DNA of 12,802 bases. It comes from an uncultured Collinsella sp. Lineage in GTDB: Bacteria > Actinomycetota > Coriobacteriia > Coriobacteriales > Coriobacteriaceae. A program made the position numbers and the translations under genes. Of the stretch, positions 1 to 7,512 are shown one piece after another (within the stretch, counting starts at the first letter, position 1; every line of letters begins with the position of its first letter). The notes beneath the pieces are model-generated. The model worked only from the letters and a program-made list of their open reading frames with translations, was not told the origin of the DNA and ran no database searches. The DNA is taken from assembly GCA_902464495.1 (NCBI GenBank), contig CABQJK010000046.1, positions 1 through 12,802 on the forward strand. Reading direction: 5' to 3'.

Positions 1-36
1 TAATCTTAAGCCTGCCAACCCCGTCGAAAGGACACC

Positions 37-855
37 ATGCCTCAGACTTACACTTTCGCCTCGTGGAACGTCAACGGCCTGCGCGCCGTGCTAAAAAAGG
101 ACCCGAGCTTTATCCAGATCGCGCAAGAACTTGACGTTGATATCTTGGCACTGCAGGAGACAAAGCTGCAGGAGGGCCAGGTCGATATCGACCTGGCCGG
201 CTATCACCAAACCTGGAGCTACGCCGAGCGCAAGGGCTACTCGGGCACCGCGGTCTTTAGCCGCCAGGAACCGCTGTGCGTGCTGCACGCCGATGCACTG
301 CTGCCCTACGCCGGCGAGGGCGAGGCGGGCGAGCTCGTCGCCCAAGCCGCAACCGAGGGCCGCGTCTGCGCGCTCGAGTTCGACAAGTTTTGGTTTGTGG
401 ATGTCTACACGCCCAACGCGCAAAACGAACTCGCCCGCATCGACGTGCGCATGGCCTGGGACGATGCCTACCGCGGCTTTTTGAACGCGCTCGAGCGCGA
501 GACCGGCAAACCCGTGGTAACCTGCGGCGACTTTAACGTGGCACACGAGGAGATCGACCTTAAGAACCCCAAGTCCAACCGCGGCAACGCAGGCTTTTCG
601 GACGAGGAGCGCGACAAGTTTACCGAGCTGCTCGACGCCGGTTTTACCGATACCTGGCGCGCGGCAAATCCGAACGTCGAGGGCGTCTACAGCTGGTGGA
701 GCTACCGTTTTAATGCTCGCAAGAACAACGCAGGCTGGCGCATCGACTACTTCCTGGTGAGCGACGCAATCGCCGGCAACGTACGCGACACCGGCATCCG
801 CGGCGACATCTTCGGCAGCGACCACTGCCCCGTCACCCTCGCCCTGGAGTTCTAG
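37..855 (+). CDS. xth: Exodeoxyribonuclease III / AP endonuclease
   Basis: Base-excision repair enzyme of the endonuclease/exonuclease/phosphatase (EEP) fold. The family cleaves DNA 5' of abasic sites and removes 3' blocking groups in a Mg-dependent reaction in the cytoplasm. All expected motifs are visible in order: WNVNGLRA at residues 10-17 (Asn11), LQETK at 39-43 with the metal ligand Glu41, YTPN at 124-127, GDFNVA at 164-169 (Asp165, Asn167), YSWWSYR at 218-224, GWRIDYFLVS at 233-242, and the C-terminal GSDHCPV at 260-266 with the Asp262-His263 pair. The 272 aa length fits the ExoA/Xth family; residues about 84-106 look like a small lineage-specific loop. The start is supported by GAAAGGA at 26-32, four bases before the ATG. 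It is transcribed convergently towards the ECF operon. What lies upstream is outside the window. Confidence 0.96.
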   Translation: MPQTYTFASWNVNGLRAVLKKDPSFIQIAQELDVDILALQETKLQEGQVDIDLAGYHQTWSYAERKGYSGTAVFSRQEPLCVLHADALLPYAGEGEAGELVAQAATEGRVCALEFDKFWFVDVYTPNAQNELARIDVRMAWDDAYRGFLNALERETGKPVVTCGDFNVAHEEIDLKNPKSNRGNAGFSDEERDKFTELLDAGFTDTWRAANPNVEGVYSWWSYRFNARKNNAGWRIDYFLVSDAIAGNVRDTGIRGDIFGSDHCPVTLALEF

Positions 856-861
856 CCCAAC

Positions 862-893
862 TGATCCCCTGGGGACGGAGAAAAAGGGGTCAT
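862..893. repeat. Short hairpin carrying a GGGGACGG core
   Basis: Just after the xth stop, TGATCCCCT pairs imperfectly with AGGGGTCA around a GGGGACGGAG loop. It lacks a following T run, so it is not a standard terminator. A related stretch (TGACTCCCC, then CTGGGGACGG at 1118-1127 and GGATCA) lies beyond the next palindrome, as if both were members of one dispersed intergenic family. No function is assigned. Confidence 0.45.
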
Positions 894-920
894 CTTCACC
901 TCGCGGGGGCATCCACGCGG

Positions 921-1094
921 CCCGCCCGCCACGAAGCCGGCCCATCTACTACGTTTAAGCCACTACCCTCGACCACGGCGAACAACGCAAAAAGAAAACC
1001 GCAGGTAGAAAGCCTGCGGTTTTTCATAAAACGCGGTCATGGTCGGGGGTATCAGGCTAAACGTAGTAGATGGGCCGATTTCGTAGCGGGCGGG
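921..1094. repeat. Long imperfect inverted repeat enclosing a terminator
   Basis: The left arm (about 921-980) and right arm (about 1032-1094) are reverse complements with scattered mismatches. The core is a perfect 20-bp match: CGGCCCATCTACTACGTTTA at 938-957 against its complement at 1058-1077. CCCGCCCGC and its complement mark the outer ends. The loop contains a complete intrinsic terminator. It lies between convergent genes (xth and the ECF operon), so both transcripts could fold here. The arms diverge by substitutions that largely keep pairing, which suggests an old mobile or selected palindrome rather than recent duplication. No protein is encoded. Confidence 0.8.
995..1025. terminator. 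Bidirectional intrinsic terminator between convergent units
   Basis: AAAACCGCAGG (995-1005) pairs perfectly with CCTGCGGTTTT (1013-1023) across a 7-nt loop. T tracts follow on the + strand, and the A run on the left gives a U tract on the - strand. It can therefore end xth from one side and the ECF operon from the other. Confidence 0.85.
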
Positions 1095-1180
1095 TTCAGT
1101 TGACTCCCCGAGGACGTCTGGGGACGGAAGATAACGGATCAGCTTGGCTCTTGAGGGCCACGATGCCCGTCATATCAACC

Positions 1181-1352
1181 TGCCATTTCAAAACTATGCC
1201 GGTTTACGGGGCTAAATCGCAAACCCCCAACCATACGCAATTCCGAAATAATAAAACCGCAGGCAAACGGCTTACTCCATTTCGAAAAAAGCCGGTATGG
1301 TCTGTCTGTGCCAATCTAGCCCCGTAAACCGGCATAGTTTTGATATAACACC
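1181..1352. repeat. Foldback (MITE-like) element
   Basis: A perfect 26-bp inverted repeat occupies 1189-1214 and 1317-1342; part of the left arm reads ACTATGCCGGTTTACGGGGC. Pairing continues outward for about 10 bases with three mismatches. It resumes inward, where ACCATACGCAATTCCGAAAT (about 1233-1252) matches the complement of the stretch around 1280-1302 with small gaps. Nearly the whole 170 bp can fold into one long interrupted hairpin. Apparent ORFs on both strands here translate the two arms into near-identical peptides, as expected of a palindrome. Together with 921-1094 it accounts for most of the 533-bp gap between xth and the ECF operon. It could be a non-autonomous transposable element or a structured RNA. 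Confidence 0.8.
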
Positions 1353-1388
1353 AAGACAGTATTGGTTCTTGCCTCGGCGCAACCACCA

Positions 1389-2102
1389 CTACAGCCCGTA
1401 CTTCACGACGACGCGGTTGATGCGGCGACACCAGGGCTTGTACAGAGCGGCCAAAAACACGCAGGTCGCGAGTCCGTGCGTGATATCGAACGGTACGGCG
1501 GTGGCAAGACGCGCTATGGCGCCTGCCCAGGTGAGCGGCTGCACAAAACCGATGATGTCATACGCGTTGATTACGACACCATACAGCAAGCCCGAGGCAA
1601 AGCCATACGCCAACAGCGCCGGCATTCGCACGGTTCCATCGGCGCGGTCAAACGCGCCCGCATGCGCCAGCGCGCCACCGATATAGCCCACCAGACCCCA
1701 GGCATACATCTGCCACGGCGTCCACATGCCCTGCCCAAAAAAGAAATTGCTGGTCAGCGCTGCCAACGCGCCGACCATAAAACCATTGCGACGGCCAAGT
1801 GTCGCACCCGCGATAATGGCGATAGCGCTCACGGGCTTAAAATCGGGAATGGGCCCAAACAGGATGCGTCCCGCCGCGGCCAGCGCCGCCAGCACCAGCG
1901 TGGGCATGATCTGGCGCAGGCCTGGACGTGATGTCTCATAGCCCGCAAAGAACAGTGCGAGCACGAGCGCCACTACAACCAGCATGGCAAGCGCCGCCTG
2001 CTCAATGCCCGCCAACAACGCCGCAGTCATCACTGCCGGCACCGCCAGGAGCAGCGGGATCTCCATTTTTGCGAGTAGGCGAGCGACGCGATAATCCGTC
2101 AT
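1389..2102 (-). CDS. ECF transporter substrate-binding (S) component
   Basis: Predicted membrane protein that captures a vitamin or cofactor for an energy-coupling-factor importer. From the chosen ATG it is 237 aa with about six hydrophobic segments, the usual S-component size. The region at residues 79-137 is characteristic: GRILFGPIPDFKP (79-90), an AIAIIAGATLG segment, then SNFFFGQGMWTPWQ (118-131) and AWGLVG. This pattern is shared by a family of ECF S proteins that includes proposed cobalamin transporters (CbrT type), but the substrate cannot be read from sequence. Last gene of the operon. The ATG at 2102 lies 4 nt after the ATPase stop, which favours coupled translation; an in-frame start at 2135 would overlap the ATPase gene. 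It ends near the bidirectional terminator at 995-1025, with the foldback element in between. Confidence 0.85.
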   Translation of the reverse strand: MTDYRVARLLAKMEIPLLLAVPAVMTAALLAGIEQAALAMLVVVALVLALFFAGYETSRPGLRQIMPTLVLAALAAAGRILFGPIPDFKPVSAIAIIAGATLGRRNGFMVGALAALTSNFFFGQGMWTPWQMYAWGLVGYIGGALAHAGAFDRADGTVRMPALLAYGFASGLLYGVVINAYDIIGFVQPLTWAGAIARLATAVPFDITHGLATCVFLAALYKPWCRRINRVVVKYGL

Positions 2103-2106
2103 CCCA

Positions 2107-3750
2107 TCACGCCCTGTAGAACACGTTGTCGGCAAAGAAATCTGCCGGAGGCTCCATGCAGGCGATCTCGCCGTCGAACATCATGGCGACGTCGTCGGAC
2201 ACCTGCTCGGCAAAGACTAAGTCGTGCGTGGCAATGACGACGGTGCCACCTGCCTGCGCATGCTCGCGCAGGGCTCGGGCGATAATGCAGCGACTTGCCA
2301 GATCAAGGCCCTTGGTGGGCTCATCAAGCAGCAGCAGCTCCGGACCAATCAACAGCAGCTTTGCCAACGCAAGCAGCTGGCGCTGACCGCCCGAAAGATC
2401 GTACGGGTGACGCGTCTCCAAGCCCGCCAGACCCAGGCGCGCTGCCTGCTCCTGTGCTGTGGCCTCGTCGTACCCGCAGGCCGAAGCCCATTCCATCAGC
2501 TCGTCGCGCACCGTTTCGGCGACCAGCAATGCCTTGGGATTCTGTGGCAGCAGCGCCGCCGAAGCCGTCCCACGCACCATGCGGCCACGCTGCAGCTTAG
2601 CCGTCTTGGCCAGCACCGAGAGCATCGTCGACTTGCCGCAGCCGTTTCCGCCCACGACCGCATGCACCGCGCCGGCTGAAAACGCCACATCGAGCCCGCG
2701 CAGCACCCAACCGCCCGCGCGATCGTAGCGAAACCAGCCTTCCGACAGGGTGGTAGCCGATCCGCCGTGCATTTTTTGGAGTATTCTGCTTCCATCCGTG
2801 CGTGGGAAGGCTTCCGATCCGTCCTCGAGCGACGTTTGCGCCACAAATTCGGACGATTTGTCCAATTCCGAACTATTTTTCGCGCTCGATACGTCCCCGG
2901 GCGGCTCCAGAGAGCCCAAATTGTCCTCACGCCTGCTGAATACTCCGTTTTTTGCACATCGGATGGCACCCCACCCCAACATGTCATCGGAAAACAGCGA
3001 TTCTCGGCGTCCCAAAGAAGCCATATCCGCCACTTCGCGCACGCGACCGCCCTCAATCCGGTACGCACACGTCGCATACTCGAGCATCGGCCGCGGTTGA
3101 TGCGTAGCCACTACAACCGTGCAGCCCAGCTCACGGTTCACGCGAAACAGCGCGTGAAGAAAATTCTTCTCGGCAACGGGATCGAGCTGAGACGTGGGCT
3201 CGTCGAGCAGCAGCACACGCGGACGCAGCGCCAGGACGGCGGCAAGCGACAGCAGCTGTTTGCGGCCACCCGAAAGCGTATCGGTATAGCGATGAAGCCA
3301 GTCCTCTAGACCAAAGAAATAGCTGGTCTCGGCAACACGGCGGCGCATCTCGTCGCGCGACATGCCTAAGTTTTCCAGGCCAAACGCCATCTCGTGCCAC
3401 ACGGTCTCGCACACAATCTGGTTCTCGGGATCCTGGAACACGTAGCCCACGCGCTCCGCAGACGCGCGCACGTCCATGTCGGCAACGTTCTCGCCCAGCA
3501 CGCGCGCATCACCAGTGCGCTCGCCCGCCGGAGCGATCTCGGGCTTGAGCAGCGACAGCAGCGTCGACTTGCCCGAGCCGGTACCGCCAACAAGCAGCGC
3601 AAATGCACCTTGGGGAACAGACCAGTCGAGCCCCTCGAGCACCGAAGCATCAGCCCCGGGGTAGGCAAAGCTCAGGCTCCGCACCTCAATCGCCGGCATA
3701 TCCGGGCCGCACGCCGCGCCCGACACCGGGTCCCTATCCAACCGAGCCAT
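2107..3750 (-). CDS. ECF transporter ATPase, two fused ABC domains (EcfA-EcfA')
   Basis: Energiser of the ECF importer: both nucleotide-binding domains are on one 547-aa chain. Domain 1 has Walker A GGTGSGKST (55-63), Q-loop Gln106, signature LSGGRKQ (159-165), Walker B LLLDEP (180-185) and switch His217. Domain 2 has Walker A GGNGCGKST (367-375), Gln403, signature LSGGQRQ (452-458), Walker B LLLLDEP (472-478) and His509. Both sites look catalytically complete. The linker at about 260-335 is Ser/Asp/Glu-rich, has lower-GC codons than its surroundings and coincides with a palindromic repeat element (2767-2957). Its ATG shares one base with the stop of the T gene (TGATG), so translation is coupled. 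The product should bind the coupling helices of the T component at the inner membrane face. Confidence 0.94.
   Translation of the reverse strand: MARLDRDPVSGAACGPDMPAIEVRSLSFAYPGADASVLEGLDWSVPQGAFALLVGGTGSGKSTLLSLLKPEIAPAGERTGDARVLGENVADMDVRASAERVGYVFQDPENQIVCETVWHEMAFGLENLGMSRDEMRRRVAETSYFFGLEDWLHRYTDTLSGGRKQLLSLAAVLALRPRVLLLDEPTSQLDPVAEKNFLHALFRVNRELGCTVVVATHQPRPMLEYATCAYRIEGGRVREVADMASLGRRESLFSDDMLGWGAIRCAKNGVFSRREDNLGSLEPPGDVSSAKNSSELDKSSEFVAQTSLEDGSEAFPRTDGSRILQKMHGGSATTLSEGWFRYDRAGGWVLRGLDVAFSAGAVHAVVGGNGCGKSTMLSVLAKTAKLQRGRMVRGTASAALLPQNPKALLVAETVRDELMEWASACGYDEATAQEQAARLGLAGLETRHPYDLSGGQRQLLALAKLLLIGPELLLLDEPTKGLDLASRCIIARALREHAQAGGTVVIATHDLVFAEQVSDDVAMMFDGEIACMEPPADFFADNVFYRA
2767..2957 (-). 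repeat. Palindromic repeat element inserted in frame in the ECF ATPase linker
   Basis: The segment is bounded by 22-bp inverted ends: 2767-2788 (begins GTGCATTTTTTGGAGTATTC) and 2936-2957 (ends TACTCCGTTTTTTGCAC). They match at 15 of 22 positions. The mismatches are at the second base and a block of six A/T-rich bases. On the minus strand it is open throughout and encodes residues about 265-328, a hydrophilic Ser/Asp/Glu/Lys-rich peptide joining two intact ABC domains. Codons such as AAT, AGT, TTG and ATA are out of keeping with the GC-rich gene. Reading it as an inserted mobile palindrome is inference; other genome copies would settle it. Confidence 0.6.
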
Positions 3751-4637
3751 CAGCCGAACCTCTTCTCATCGATCGCGTGCAGCACGCAGGGCAGCACCAT
3801 CCAAGCAGCGTACACGACATAGCCCAGCCACGGTACGGGCACCGAGAGCTGCGGGTAAAACGAATACTGCGCTGTCGCGGTCCATGCCACCGCCACCGTG
3901 GCGGCACCAAACAGCGCGAGCCCGACCAGCGCGGCAACGTCGCTGCGCCCCAGTCGATACCGCGCATACGTCGTGCGACGCGTCGCGGCGCCCCACCCAC
4001 GGGAGCGCATGGCGTCCGCACGCTCCAGCGAATCTTCCATGCCCCAGCCCATCAGCACGCTCGACGCCCGCAGGCGCGATCGCACGGGATCGGTGGGCGC
4101 ACGCCCCGGTACATCGATCGCATCCTGCACCGACAGCACCGTACGACCGCGGCGTAAAAACTGCGGGATAAGCCGCATGCACATCGAAATCATGAGCGCG
4201 ATTACCGGCGCGGCGTTGCCCAAAAGTGAGAGCACCTTGTCGTAGCCAAGCATCGACGCCGCGGCCTCAAACCACAGCACGCTCGCCACAAACAGCCCAC
4301 CCATGCACAGGCCGTAAACCATGCTCTCTAGATACACCGCACGCATGCCAATACGAAACAGCTCCGTTGAGCCTGATGCACTAAACAGCGGGTTGACCAG
4401 CGCAATGATCAAAATCACTGGCAGCTGCCAGCGAAGCGCCCCCAACGTGCGCGCAGCACCGCGCGTCGCAAACCCGTACGCCAGCCCGCCCGCAAGCGAC
4501 AGCGCGATCAGCACCGGTTGCATCGAGAACATGGTGAGCCCCAGCGTCAGCACTATATAGAGTGCCGGCACAGCCGGATGCGACATCGAGAACGCCGCGA
4601 CGGGCTCGTTGCCCGATTCCTCTCGCATGATATCCAC
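3750..4637 (-). CDS. ecfT: ECF transporter transmembrane (T) component
   Basis: Integral membrane scaffold that couples ATP hydrolysis to movement of the S component. It has several hydrophobic segments (for example YIVLTLGLTMF and the PVIALMISMCMRLIP region). It also has the family coupling-helix signature near the C-terminus, SLERADAMRSRGWG, containing the xRG motif that docks on the ATPases. First gene of the T-AA'-S operon; its TGA overlaps the ATPase ATG by one base. The start is uncertain. I chose GTG at 4637 because GGAGG sits 5 nt upstream; ATG at 4628 is close behind. A GTG at 4739 would add about 34 residues but has no ribosome binding site, and the family usually begins near the first membrane segment. 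From 4637 the protein is 295 aa. Confidence 0.85.
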   Translation of the reverse strand: MDIMREESGNEPVAAFSMSHPAVPALYIVLTLGLTMFSMQPVLIALSLAGGLAYGFATRGAARTLGALRWQLPVILIIALVNPLFSASGSTELFRIGMRAVYLESMVYGLCMGGLFVASVLWFEAAASMLGYDKVLSLLGNAAPVIALMISMCMRLIPQFLRRGRTVLSVQDAIDVPGRAPTDPVRSRLRASSVLMGWGMEDSLERADAMRSRGWGAATRRTTYARYRLGRSDVAALVGLALFGAATVAVAWTATAQYSFYPQLSVPVPWLGYVVYAAWMVLPCVLHAIDEKRFG

Positions 4638-4835
4638 GGGCACCTCCCATCCCCTCGCGCAAAACGTCAACGCCGCAGCGCCGCCGCCATGCACAACCAG
4701 CGCAAACACCACACCGGCGGCAGCGACATCGGCCGTCACGCGTCAATCGTTACGCGCTCATCATATGCCTGCGGTATCATATTGCGCCGTGTATCGTTTC
4801 CAAACACACGTCTCTATAACGTAACAGGAGATCAC

Positions 4836-6248
4836 ATGGACGCAACCGCAATTATCCTCGCCGCCGGCGAGGGCACCCGCATGAAGTCGAACCACTGCAA
4901 GGTTTCGCACAAGATCCTGGGTAAGCCCATGGTCCAGTGGATCGTCGACGCCACCATCAAGGCCGGCTGCAGCCGCGTCGTGGTCGTCATCGGTAGCCAC
5001 GCCGACGAGATGCGCGCCCTCATCGATGGCGCCTACGCCAACAGCGCCACCAAGGTCGAGTGCGTCGAGCAGACCGAGCGCCTGGGCACCGGTCACGCCG
5101 TCAAGGTCGCGCTCGAGGCCTGCGGCATCACGCAAGGCCCCGTCGTCGTGCTCAACGGCGACCTGCCGCTCATCACCGCCGACACCGTCGCCAAGTTCGC
5201 ACAGACCGTCGCCACCGGCGAGCTCGCCTGCACCGTCATGACCATGACCCCGCCCGACCCCTTCGGCTACGGCCGCATCAAGCTGGGCGCCGACGGGCAG
5301 ATCGAGCGCATCATCGAGCAGAAGGACTGCACGCCCGAGCAGGCCGCCGAGCTACTCGAGTGCAACGCCGGCTGCTACGCCTTCGACGGCGCGCAGCTCG
5401 CCGCCCACATTAACGAGATCGGCAACGACAACGCGCAGTCCGAGTACTACCTGCCCGACATGCTCGAAATCCTCAAGGGTCACGGCCAGGCAGTCTCCAT
5501 CTTCCACTGCGACGACTACCGCGACGGCCTGGGCGTCAACAGCCGTATCCAGCTCGCGCAGCTTACCGCCATCGCGCGCGACCGCATCAACGAGCACTGG
5601 ATGGCCGAGGGCGTCACGTTCATCGACCCCACGCAGGCCTGGATCGGCCCCGACGCCACCATCGGCCGCGACACCGTCGTCTGGCCGCAGACGCACCTGA
5701 TCGGACACGTCACCGTGGGCGAGGAGTGCCAGCTCGGCCCCAACAGCCGCCTCACCGACACCACCGTCGGCAGCGGCTGCACCATCGATGAGACCATCGC
5801 CATCGAGGCCGTCATCGAGAACGGCGTCGACTGCGGCCCGCGCGCCTACCTGCGCCCGGGCACCCACATGCTCGACGGCTCCAAGGCCGGTACGCACGTG
5901 GAGATCAAGAAGTCCACGATCGGCGAGGGTTCCAAGGTGCCCCACCTGTCCTACATCGGCGACACCACCATGGGCTCCGGCGTCAACGTGGGCGCAGGCT
6001 CCATCACCTGCAACTACGATGGCGTCCACAAGCACAAGACCGTCATCGGCAAGGATGCCTTCATCGGTTCCGACACCATGATGGTCGCGCCCGCCCAGAT
6101 TGGCGACGGTGCACTCGTGGCCGCCGGCTCTGTCATCACCGAGCCGGTCCCGGCCGACGCACTCGGTCTGGGCCGCGCCCGTCAGGTAAATATTGAGGGC
6201 TGGGCCGCCGTTTATCGCCGCCGTCTGCACGAGGACGACGAGGTATAA
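4836..6248 (+). CDS. glmU: Bifunctional UDP-GlcNAc pyrophosphorylase / glucosamine-1-phosphate N-acetyltransferase
   Basis: Makes UDP-N-acetylglucosamine for peptidoglycan in two steps: acetyl-CoA-dependent acetylation of GlcN-1-P, then uridylyl transfer from UTP. The N-terminal nucleotidyltransferase carries LAAGEGTRMKS (8-18), Lys22, EQTERLGTGHAV (78-89) and NGDLP with Asp109. The C-terminal left-handed beta-helix (from about 263) shows the hexapeptide repeats. Acetyltransferase residues align with E. coli GlmU: Arg340 in LRPGT, Lys358 in VEIKKS, His370 and Tyr373 in PHLSYIGD, and Asn384 with ITCNYDG. At 470 aa it is slightly longer than usual, with a charged tail ending HEDDEV. The ATG at 4836 follows AGGAG by 5 nt; the open frame extends far upstream, but without a ribosome binding site and across the ECF T gene. 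It is divergent from the ECF operon. Confidence 0.97.
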   Translation: MDATAIILAAGEGTRMKSNHCKVSHKILGKPMVQWIVDATIKAGCSRVVVVIGSHADEMRALIDGAYANSATKVECVEQTERLGTGHAVKVALEACGITQGPVVVLNGDLPLITADTVAKFAQTVATGELACTVMTMTPPDPFGYGRIKLGADGQIERIIEQKDCTPEQAAELLECNAGCYAFDGAQLAAHINEIGNDNAQSEYYLPDMLEILKGHGQAVSIFHCDDYRDGLGVNSRIQLAQLTAIARDRINEHWMAEGVTFIDPTQAWIGPDATIGRDTVVWPQTHLIGHVTVGEECQLGPNSRLTDTTVGSGCTIDETIAIEAVIENGVDCGPRAYLRPGTHMLDGSKAGTHVEIKKSTIGEGSKVPHLSYIGDTTMGSGVNVGAGSITCNYDGVHKHKTVIGKDAFIGSDTMMVAPAQIGDGALVAAGSVITEPVPADALGLGRARQVNIEGWAAVYRRRLHEDDEV

Positions 6249-6266
6249 CGTTTTACCAAGCATCTA

Positions 6267-6300
6267 AGGAGCTGTTCCCATGGGGACGGCTCCTTTTTCT
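6267..6300 (+). terminator. Intrinsic terminator of glmU
   Basis: AGGAGCTGTTCCC folds on GGGGACGGCTCCT with two G-U pairs and a tiny CATG loop, followed by TTTTTCT. The right arm contains a GGGGACGG core that recurs at other intergenic sites in the window. Confidence 0.85.
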
Positions 6301-6389
6301 ATGCTGACCTGCGCGGCCGGATGAGTGGTCGGTTCGTGTCCGTTGACGGTAAAGACGTTATCAAGACTCGATAAACCCCGCCGCGCGGT

Positions 6390-6395
6390 TACAAT
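6390..6395 (+). promoter_or_regulatory. Possible -10 box for prs
   Basis: TACAAT lies 44 bases upstream of the prs start codon, after the glmU terminator, where a separate promoter is needed. No convincing -35 sits at 16-18 bp spacing. A TTGACG at 6343-6348 is too far away, so this is only a candidate. Confidence 0.3.
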
Positions 6396-6439
6396 GCAAC
6401 AAGGCATCTATATGGCATTCGATATAAAGGAGAAGGGTA

Positions 6440-7426
6440 ATGCCGATTAATGATCCCGAGAAGTCGGAGAATATGCGCAAGTCCATCCGCGTGTATTCCG
6501 GTTCCTCCAACCGTCCCCTCGCTCAGAAGATTGCTGAGTACCTTGGGGTCGAGCTTTCGGGCCTTACGCTAAAGCAGTTCGCCAATGGTGAGATTTACGC
6601 CCGCTACGACGAGACCGTCCGCGGCGCCGACGTCTTCCTGATTCAGTCCGTGGCCGGCGGCAACGTCAACGACATGCTCATGGAGCTGCTCATCGCCACC
6701 GACGCTGCCAAGCGCGCATCCGCCCGCTCCATCACCGCCGTTATCACCCACTACGGCTATGCCCGCCAGGACCGCAAGGCCGGCCCGCGCGAGCCCATCA
6801 CCGCCCGCCTCGTCGCCAACCTGCTCGAGCGTGCCGGCGTCAACCGCATCATCACCCTCGACCTGCACCAGGGCCAGATCCAGGGCTTCTTCGATATCCC
6901 GGTTAACCACCTGTCCGCACTGCCGCTGTTTGGCCAGTACTACAACGACATGCACTTCGACACCGACAACCTGGTTGTCGTCTCCCCCGACGTGGGTCGC
7001 GCCAAGGCCGCCAAGAAGCTGTCCGACATGCTCGGCTGCGACCTGGCCATCGCCCACAAGGGCCGTCCGCGCCACAACGCCGCCGAGGTCATGGGCATCA
7101 TCGGTGACATCAAGGGCAAGACCTGCATCATCAACGACGACATGATCGACACCGCTGGCACCCTGTGCGCCAACGTCAAGGAGCTCAAGGCTATGGGCGC
7201 CGGCGACATCTACGTCTGCGCCACCCACGGCATCTTCTCCGGTCCGGCCATCGAGCGCCTGAACGATGCCCCCATCGTCGAGTGCGTCGTCACCGACGCC
7301 ATCCCCGTCGAGGTCGGCGGCAAGATCAAGACCATCTCGGTCGCCGAGGAGTTCGCTCAGGCCATCTCCGCCGTTTACCACGAGGAGCCCGTCTCCACGC
7401 TCGTCGGCGGCGACTTCGCGCTGTAG
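6440..7426 (+). CDS. prs: Ribose-phosphate pyrophosphokinase (PRPP synthase)
   Basis: Transfers pyrophosphate from ATP to ribose-5-phosphate, giving PRPP for purine, pyrimidine, histidine, tryptophan and NAD synthesis. Class I family features are clear: FANGE (47-51), YGYARQDRK (105-113) continuing into the flexible loop with REPI (117-120), the metal site DLHQGQIQGFFD (141-152), VVSPDVGRAKAAKKL (180-194), and the PRPP loop DDMIDTAGT (233-241). The length of 328 aa is typical, with about 12 extra residues before the conserved SIRVYSG. The start is backed by AAAGGAG at 6427-6433, 6 nt upstream; a Met at residue 12 is an alternative. Flanked by terminators on both sides, so it is probably a single-gene transcript. 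glmU next to prs is a common arrangement in Gram-positive bacteria and links two precursor pathways. Confidence 0.97.
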   Translation: MPINDPEKSENMRKSIRVYSGSSNRPLAQKIAEYLGVELSGLTLKQFANGEIYARYDETVRGADVFLIQSVAGGNVNDMLMELLIATDAAKRASARSITAVITHYGYARQDRKAGPREPITARLVANLLERAGVNRIITLDLHQGQIQGFFDIPVNHLSALPLFGQYYNDMHFDTDNLVVVSPDVGRAKAAKKLSDMLGCDLAIAHKGRPRHNAAEVMGIIGDIKGKTCIINDDMIDTAGTLCANVKELKAMGAGDIYVCATHGIFSGPAIERLNDAPIVECVVTDAIPVEVGGKIKTISVAEEFAQAISAVYHEEPVSTLVGGDFAL

Positions 7427-7460
7427 TCTACTGCGCATCGCATCATCTTCGATGTTTTTA

Positions 7461-7493
7461 AAGGGTCGGAAGCACGCTTCCGACCCTTTTTCT
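7461..7493 (+). terminator. Intrinsic terminator of prs
   Basis: AAGGGTCGGAAGC pairs perfectly with GCTTCCGACCCTT around a 2-nt AC centre and runs into TTTTTCT. It marks the end of the housekeeping unit before the accessory island. Confidence 0.92.
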
Positions 7494-7512
7494 ATTCCTC
7501 GTCAACCTGCCT

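Noticed and set aside
91..945. Long minus-strand open frame opposite xth
   Set aside because: Antisense shadow of a high-GC gene; the translation is Val/Ala/Gly-rich with no family motif, and xth is complete on the plus strand.
1070..1431. Small overlapping open frames on both strands (1070-1327 + and 1204-1431 -)
   Set aside because: Both translate the arms of the foldback element, giving the same TMPVYGA peptide from each strand; this is palindrome signal, not coding.
4638..4835. Vitamin riboswitch ahead of the ECF operon
   Set aside because: Only about 200 bp are available. I could not find a conserved cobalamin, TPP or FMN box, nor a convincing promoter pair for either divergent gene.
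5352..6263. 303-aa minus-strand open frame opposite glmU
   Set aside because: Low-complexity Asp/Gly/Val/Ala shadow of the glmU beta-helix region; no ribosome binding site or domain.
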